This document shows, piece after piece, positions 4,795 through 8,094 of a DNA stretch of 8,094 bases. Under the pieces are notes generated by a model. It searched no databases. It worked only from the letters and a program-made list of their open reading frames with translations, and was not told where the DNA came from. The stretch's first letter is position 1. Each line of letters begins with the position of its first letter. A program made the translations under genes and the position numbers. The DNA comes from Cyanobacteriota bacterium (GTDB taxonomy: Bacteria > Cyanobacteriota > Cyanobacteriia > Phormidesmidales > Phormidesmidaceae), in assembly GCA_027483425.1 (NCBI GenBank), contig JAIXUR010000615.1, forward strand, positions 1 through 8,094, in the 5' to 3' direction.

Positions 4795-5953
4795 CAAACA
4801 CCTCCGCCGGATCCGCCGTCACCGCTTTGCGCACCGAAATCAAGCCCGATAATGAACACATCGTCACCGTGAGGGCAAACACAAATACCATCCGAAACAG
4901 CGTCATTTTCAGGGGCAGGGCCCCGGCGGTGGCGTTGACGGTCATGGTGTAGAGCCCTAGGGATAGAATGAGCCCTGGCACGTAACCCATCAGCGCCAGC
5001 AAAATGGCTTCCTGAATCACGGTTTTAAACAGATAGCTGCCGCTGTAGCCGATCGCCTTGAGGGTGGCGTACTCGCGCAGATGGTCGCGAATATCGGTGT
5101 AGAGAATTTGGTAGACAATCACGGTGCCCACCACGAAGGAGACCAGGACCCCCAGGCCAAAAATGAAACCGATGGAGGTGGTCTGAATCCAAAATCGACT
5201 TTCTTTTAAGATAATTTCGGACTTGGTGTAGATCTCCACATCGGCGGGCAAGTGATCTTCCAGGGCGGCTTTGACCCGCTGGGGGTCGGCTCCGGGCTCC
5301 AGCAGCACCATGCCCAGATTGACCTCAGTGAGGGGGCGGGGGGAAAAGTAGCGGAGAAAGTTTTGGTCGCTCATGATCAGGGTGCCGTCGGCGGCGAAGC
5401 CGCCGCCGAGGTCGTATTGCCCCACAATGGTGACGCGACGGCGGTCGGCTTCGGTTTCGATGCCGACGGTTTGGGGGCCAAATTCGGGCCGGGATAGCCG
5501 GTCGATAAAGGCGACATTGGGCTGCTTCAGGGCTTGTCTTTTCGCTAGGGTATCCAGTTCTGGCATCAGAAAGGCTGGGTCGTTGGGGTTAAAGGCGTAG
5601 ACAAACATGGACCGACTCAGACCGGTTTCAGGGTTTTTCCAGAGGGCGTACTCGGCGTAGAGGGGCATGACCTGCTTCACCCCCTCAATGCCCGCCGCCT
5701 GGTACAGCCGCTCGCGGGGAAAGGCCTTGGTGGAGCTAATTTCGAGGGACTGGGGCGAAATTAAAAACAGATCGCCGTTGAACTGCTCGTAGAAATTGCT
5801 GGTTGTGCTGACTAGGGCACCCAAAAAGCCGAGGTTCATAAACATCAGCAGCACCGCAAAGGTAACTCCGGCTACGGCCACCAGCAGACGGGGGCGATCG
5901 TTGCGCAGGTTATACCAGGCTAGGGGAATGCGGGGCAGGGAGGGGAATTTCAT
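4790..5953 (-). CDS. devC: DevC-family ABC exporter permease (first, devB-proximal copy)
   Basis: This is an inner membrane permease partner of DevB, 387 residues. The layout is as in the other copy: a membrane segment at about 24-44 (AGVTFAVLLMF at 28-38), a periplasmic domain to about 258, then segments at about 260-285, 308-338 and 353-374. Shared landmarks are LYQA (83-86), WKNP (105-108), IMSDQNFLR (193-201), VYQILYTD (280-287), EYATLKAIGY (294-303) and the terminal DPAEVFA. The ATG at 5953 lies 9 bases after the devB stop, and a G-rich AGGGGG overlapping that stop may serve as ribosome-binding site. The TAG stop falls inside inverted-repeat element C, while the other copy ends DPAEVFGL, so the repeat may have defined this C-terminus. 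I infer that the two permeases may form a heterodimer, or be alternative partners, with the one DevA. Confidence 0.94.
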   Translation of the reverse strand: MKFPSLPRIPLAWYNLRNDRPRLLVAVAGVTFAVLLMFMNLGFLGALVSTTSNFYEQFNGDLFLISPQSLEISSTKAFPRERLYQAAGIEGVKQVMPLYAEYALWKNPETGLSRSMFVYAFNPNDPAFLMPELDTLAKRQALKQPNVAFIDRLSRPEFGPQTVGIETEADRRRVTIVGQYDLGGGFAADGTLIMSDQNFLRYFSPRPLTEVNLGMVLLEPGADPQRVKAALEDHLPADVEIYTKSEIILKESRFWIQTTSIGFIFGLGVLVSFVVGTVIVYQILYTDIRDHLREYATLKAIGYSGSYLFKTVIQEAILLALMGYVPGLILSLGLYTMTVNATAGALPLKMTLFRMVFVFALTVTMCSLSGLISVRKAVTADPAEVFA

Positions 5954-5962
5954 GGCCGCCCC

Positions 5963-7135
5963 CTAGGACTCAATGTCGATAGCAACGTCAACCTGAAGAT
6001 TGGTGAGGGCGGCTACCGCCTCACCCTGATCAACCTTCACCCGCACTTCTACGACCCGAGCATCGGCGTTGGCGGCGGGGTCGTCGTCGAGCACATCGTT
6101 TTTGGCAATTTCCAGGCCGATTTCGCTGACGGTGCCGGTTAGGGTCTCGCTAAAGGCACCGTTGCGGCTGCTGATGCTAACGGGCTGCCCCAGCTGCACC
6201 AGGCCAATGTCGGTTTCGTAAACCTCGGCCACCACGACCATCTGGCGAGTGTCACCCAGGGCTAAAATCGGCCCCTCCGATGCCGACACTGACTCCCCTG
6301 GGTAGGCGAAGATATCGAGCACTTGGCCCGCCTGGGGTGCTCGGATGATGGTGCGGGCCAGTTGGGCTTCGGCCAGGGCTAGGCTTTGGGCCGCAGAGTC
6401 GACTTTGCTGGCCACCTGGGAGCGGGTGGTGGTGGCCCGGGCCGAAGCTACCTGGGCTTCGGCATTTCTCATATCACTGAGGCGGGCTTGTTCTAAGCGT
6501 TTTTTGGTATCAGTGGCGTTGGTGAGGTCGGCCCGCAGACGCTCGACGGTGGCCTGCTGGCTGTCGAGTTCTTGGCGCGAAATAGCTCCCGATTGGTTGA
6601 GCTGCTGAAACCGGGCCAGGTCGATTTTGGCCACGTTTAGCTCGGCCTCGAGGCTCTCAACGGCGGCCTGCTGGGCTGCGATCGCGGCCTGCTGCGGCCC
6701 GTCGATCTGGCCAATGCGGGTGGTGGCCTCCTGCACCTGGGAGTTGCCTAGCTCGGTTTCGGCTTTAAGCTGGGCGCGGGCTTCGGCCAGCTGGCTGGCG
6801 GCTAGGTCGCGCTCGGCCCGGCGCACGTCGTACATGTCTAGGTAGGCGAGCACCTGGCCGGCCTCGACGCGATCGCCCTTTTTTACCTCCAGGCGCTCGA
6901 TGCGGCCCGCATCTGAGGCGGCGACATCGATCACTCGGCTGGAGGGCTCTACCCGGCCCAGGGCCACCACCTTAACCTGTTGCGGTGGCGGCAGTTCGGC
7001 CTGCTCACGCTCAGCCTGACGGGTTTGTAGCACGTTGCGTACCGCCAGGGTTGAACCGGTTCCTACTACCAGCAGGGCTGCCAGCAGCATCCAAAAACTA
7101 GGTTTTTTCCAAGGCTGAACCGATTGACTAGACAT
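5963..7135 (-). CDS. devB: DevB-family membrane fusion protein (HlyD type)
   Basis: This is the periplasmic adaptor that links the DevC/DevA pump to a TolC-like outer membrane channel. It has 390 residues with one N-terminal membrane anchor (about 14-34). ALGRVEP (58-64), characteristic of DevB, comes next, then the first half of the lipoyl-like barrel-sandwich domain with GRIERLEVKKGDRVEAGQVLA (78-97, key residues G77, G87, G93). A long Ala/Gln/Glu-rich coiled-coil hairpin (about 104-262) has its turn near IDGPQQAA. The second half of the lipoyl domain follows, with IRAPQAGQVL (264-273) and GE-S/V (280-283). A beta-barrel and membrane-proximal domain complete the protein. The ATG at 7135 starts a well-formed anchor but has no Shine-Dalgarno. 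It is the first gene of the operon. In Nostoc, DevBCA with TolC exports heterocyst glycolipids. Homologues in other cyanobacteria have mostly unknown substrates, and nothing here defines the cargo. Confidence 0.95.
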   Translation of the reverse strand: MSSQSVQPWKKPSFWMLLAALLVVGTGSTLAVRNVLQTRQAEREQAELPPPQQVKVVALGRVEPSSRVIDVAASDAGRIERLEVKKGDRVEAGQVLAYLDMYDVRRAERDLAASQLAEARAQLKAETELGNSQVQEATTRIGQIDGPQQAAIAAQQAAVESLEAELNVAKIDLARFQQLNQSGAISRQELDSQQATVERLRADLTNATDTKKRLEQARLSDMRNAEAQVASARATTTRSQVASKVDSAAQSLALAEAQLARTIIRAPQAGQVLDIFAYPGESVSASEGPILALGDTRQMVVVAEVYETDIGLVQLGQPVSISSRNGAFSETLTGTVSEIGLEIAKNDVLDDDPAANADARVVEVRVKVDQGEAVAALTNLQVDVAIDIES

Positions 7136-7202
7136 AGCTATCGAAGGTCAAAGGGAAAAAGATCAGAGCTAGCCACAGCCGAAGTTGTCGCTGACTGCCC
7201 TG

Positions 7203-7231
7203 AATTTAACTGAACGGTGTAGTTTAGTCAA
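7203..7231 (-). promoter_or_regulatory. Predicted sigma-70-type promoter of the dev operon
   Basis: On the minus strand TTGACT (7231-7226) is followed, after exactly 17 bases, by TAAATT (7208-7203). These match 5 of 6 and 4 of 6 consensus positions. Transcription would begin near 7195, giving a leader of about 60 bases before the devB ATG at 7135. I see no NtcA-type GTA-N8-TAC site nearby. Confidence 0.5.
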
Positions 7232-7317
7232 TCATCCCTAGGATTTTTATCAACCGCTGGGCTCAAGGCCAAGGTCTCCTACAAGAGGCTGCGTAGTTTA
7301 GGCTTCCGTAGCGATCT

Positions 7318-7351
7318 CCCCTGATCATGGCGAAGCAAACGGGTTCAGGGG
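7318..7351. repeat. Inverted repeat at the 3' end of the FecR-domain gene
   Basis: CCCCTGA (7318-7324) and TCAGGGG (7345-7351) are perfect 7-base inverted arms separated by 20 bases. The second arm includes the stop codon of the FecR-domain gene. There is no following T-run, so it is at best a weak 3' structure. Confidence 0.35.
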
Positions 7352-8094
7352 GTGGAGTCTGAGGGAGTCGGCTCCACCGGGGTTAAAGCCCCCGCTGGGG
7401 CCTCGACCCCGGCGGGGGATTCGTTTTGTGGCCGGAGCTCTTCCTCGGGGTAGGTGGGTGCCACAATGTCAGATTCTGGTGCCGGAGAATTTGGGTCGGG
7501 GACAAGGTCGCGGATCTCGCTGGGATCTAAAATCTCGTCTGATTCACTAAAGGGGACTTGCTGGCTCAGGGCCGTGAGCAAGTCGAAGCGCAGGGCTGCT
7601 AGGGGATCATCGGCATCCGGACTATAGGCCCCACCGTCCAGGTGTAACCCGGCCATTAACTGGCTGGTTTGGTAGAACTCCAGCAGATCAAACTCAACGA
7701 TTTGCAACGTGTCACCGCTGATAAAGGCCATTTGACCGGCGAACAGAATAGTCTCTTGCCCTAGCTTGCCCGCCGTAATCGACACTGGGCCGCTGGAAGA
7801 GTTGGCCAAGGCCATCACCAGGGTTAACCCTCGGGATGGCACGTAGCGCACCACTACCCCAGTACTGTTTAGCCCGATCGTAGCGTTGGGGGTGACCAGG
7901 GTGGTGCGCCCCTGGTCGGGGGGGACAAAGACGGCTGCGGTCCCTTGGCTCAGGCTCAACCGGCGGGCATTGGGCAAAAAGTAGAGGCTAGTTTGCTCCC
8001 CTACCCGCGCCAGGGAGCCGTCGTTAAATAATAGTTCAGCTCGAGAGTGGGTTGAGGTGTTGAGCCGATCGCCAGGGCAGAGGCACTCGGTCAC
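7345..8094 (-). CDS. FecR-domain protein, N-terminus beyond the window
   Basis: The frame is open from the right edge to TGA at 7347-7345 (249 codons). The first in-window codon is GTG, but it falls at the very edge in the middle of a domain, so the true start is almost certainly outside. Visible residues 8-105 form most of a FecR-like beta domain: GDRLNTSTHSRAELLFNDGS, LARVGEQTSLYFLP, then a TPNATIGLNSTGVVVRYVPS block and GPVSITAG. Residues about 110-190 are less conserved and partly helical. The last 60 are rich in Pro, Glu, Asp and Ser (PEEEL, PAPES, PVEPTPSDSTP) and probably disordered. In cyanobacteria such proteins usually have a signal peptide and act in the periplasm or at the surface. 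They are not the classical iron-sensing FecR, because the sigma-factor-binding region is absent. It is on the same strand as devB, 209 bases upstream, and probably in a separate transcript. Confidence 0.85.
   Translation of the reverse strand: MTECLCPGDRLNTSTHSRAELLFNDGSLARVGEQTSLYFLPNARRLSLSQGTAAVFVPPDQGRTTLVTPNATIGLNSTGVVVRYVPSRGLTLVMALANSSSGPVSITAGKLGQETILFAGQMAFISGDTLQIVEFDLLEFYQTSQLMAGLHLDGGAYSPDADDPLAALRFDLLTALSQQVPFSESDEILDPSEIRDLVPDPNSPAPESDIVAPTYPEEELRPQNESPAGVEAPAGALTPVEPTPSDSTP

Noticed and set aside
7136..7344. NtcA-type operator upstream of devB, as known for Nostoc devBCA
   Set aside because: I could not find GTA-N8-TAC or a near match in this gap on either strand.
7318..7351. 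Intrinsic terminator of the FecR-domain gene
   Set aside because: The 7-base arms are 20 bases apart and no T-run follows on the minus strand, so it is listed only as an inverted repeat.
8092..8094. GTG at the right edge as the true start of the FecR-domain gene
   Set aside because: It would begin within the conserved domain and without a signal peptide; the gene most likely continues beyond the window.

Overview
This window comes from a cyanobacterium. The evidence is a cyanobacterial PilA-type pilin, a DevB/DevC/DevA-family exporter (a family typical of cyanobacteria), cyanobacterial-style short repeats (AATCCAA-type heptads, HIP1 GCGATCGC octamers, an AGAAACC/GGTTTCT palindrome), and conserved proteins I recognise only from cyanobacteria. 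The moderately high GC and the repeat types suggest a filamentous, Leptolyngbya/Nodosilinea-like lineage, but that is inference. No heterocyst-specific gene is visible.

Layout from left to right. Positions 480 to 1 (minus strand) carry the 5' part of a type IV pilin gene that runs off the left edge. Positions 481-1000 are mostly non-coding and hold the pilin ribosome-binding site, a strong hairpin followed by a T-run, and about 400 bases with nothing recognisable. Positions 1001-1801 (plus) encode a membrane-anchored conserved protein of unknown role. Positions 1808-1938 hold a dense row of stem-loops between two convergent genes. Positions 2461-1979 (minus) encode a YbjN/type III chaperone-like protein.

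The centre, positions 7135 down to 2549 on the minus strand, is an exporter operon in the order devB (membrane fusion protein), devC, a second devC, devA (ATPase). The ybjN-like gene lies 87 bases further downstream on the same strand. The devB/devC gap is 9 bases, and the second devC overlaps devA by ATGA, so translation there is probably coupled. The two devC genes are separated by 286 bases filled with two similar 71-base inverted-repeat elements, a third half-element and heptad repeats. One element supplies the last bases and stop codon of the upstream devC. A good sigma-70-type promoter (TTGACT, 17 bases, TAAATT) lies about 70 bases upstream of devB. The right edge (8094 to 7345, minus) holds the C-terminal part of a FecR-domain protein.

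Working model: DevB bridges the periplasm to a TolC-like outer membrane channel encoded elsewhere. DevA powers a permease that may be a DevC heterodimer. By analogy with Nostoc DevBCA, the substrate could be a glycolipid or another envelope lipid, but the sequence does not show it. The most unusual features are the tandem divergent devC pair served by one ATPase gene and the repeat cluster lodged between them. I did not find clear evidence of a wholly new system.
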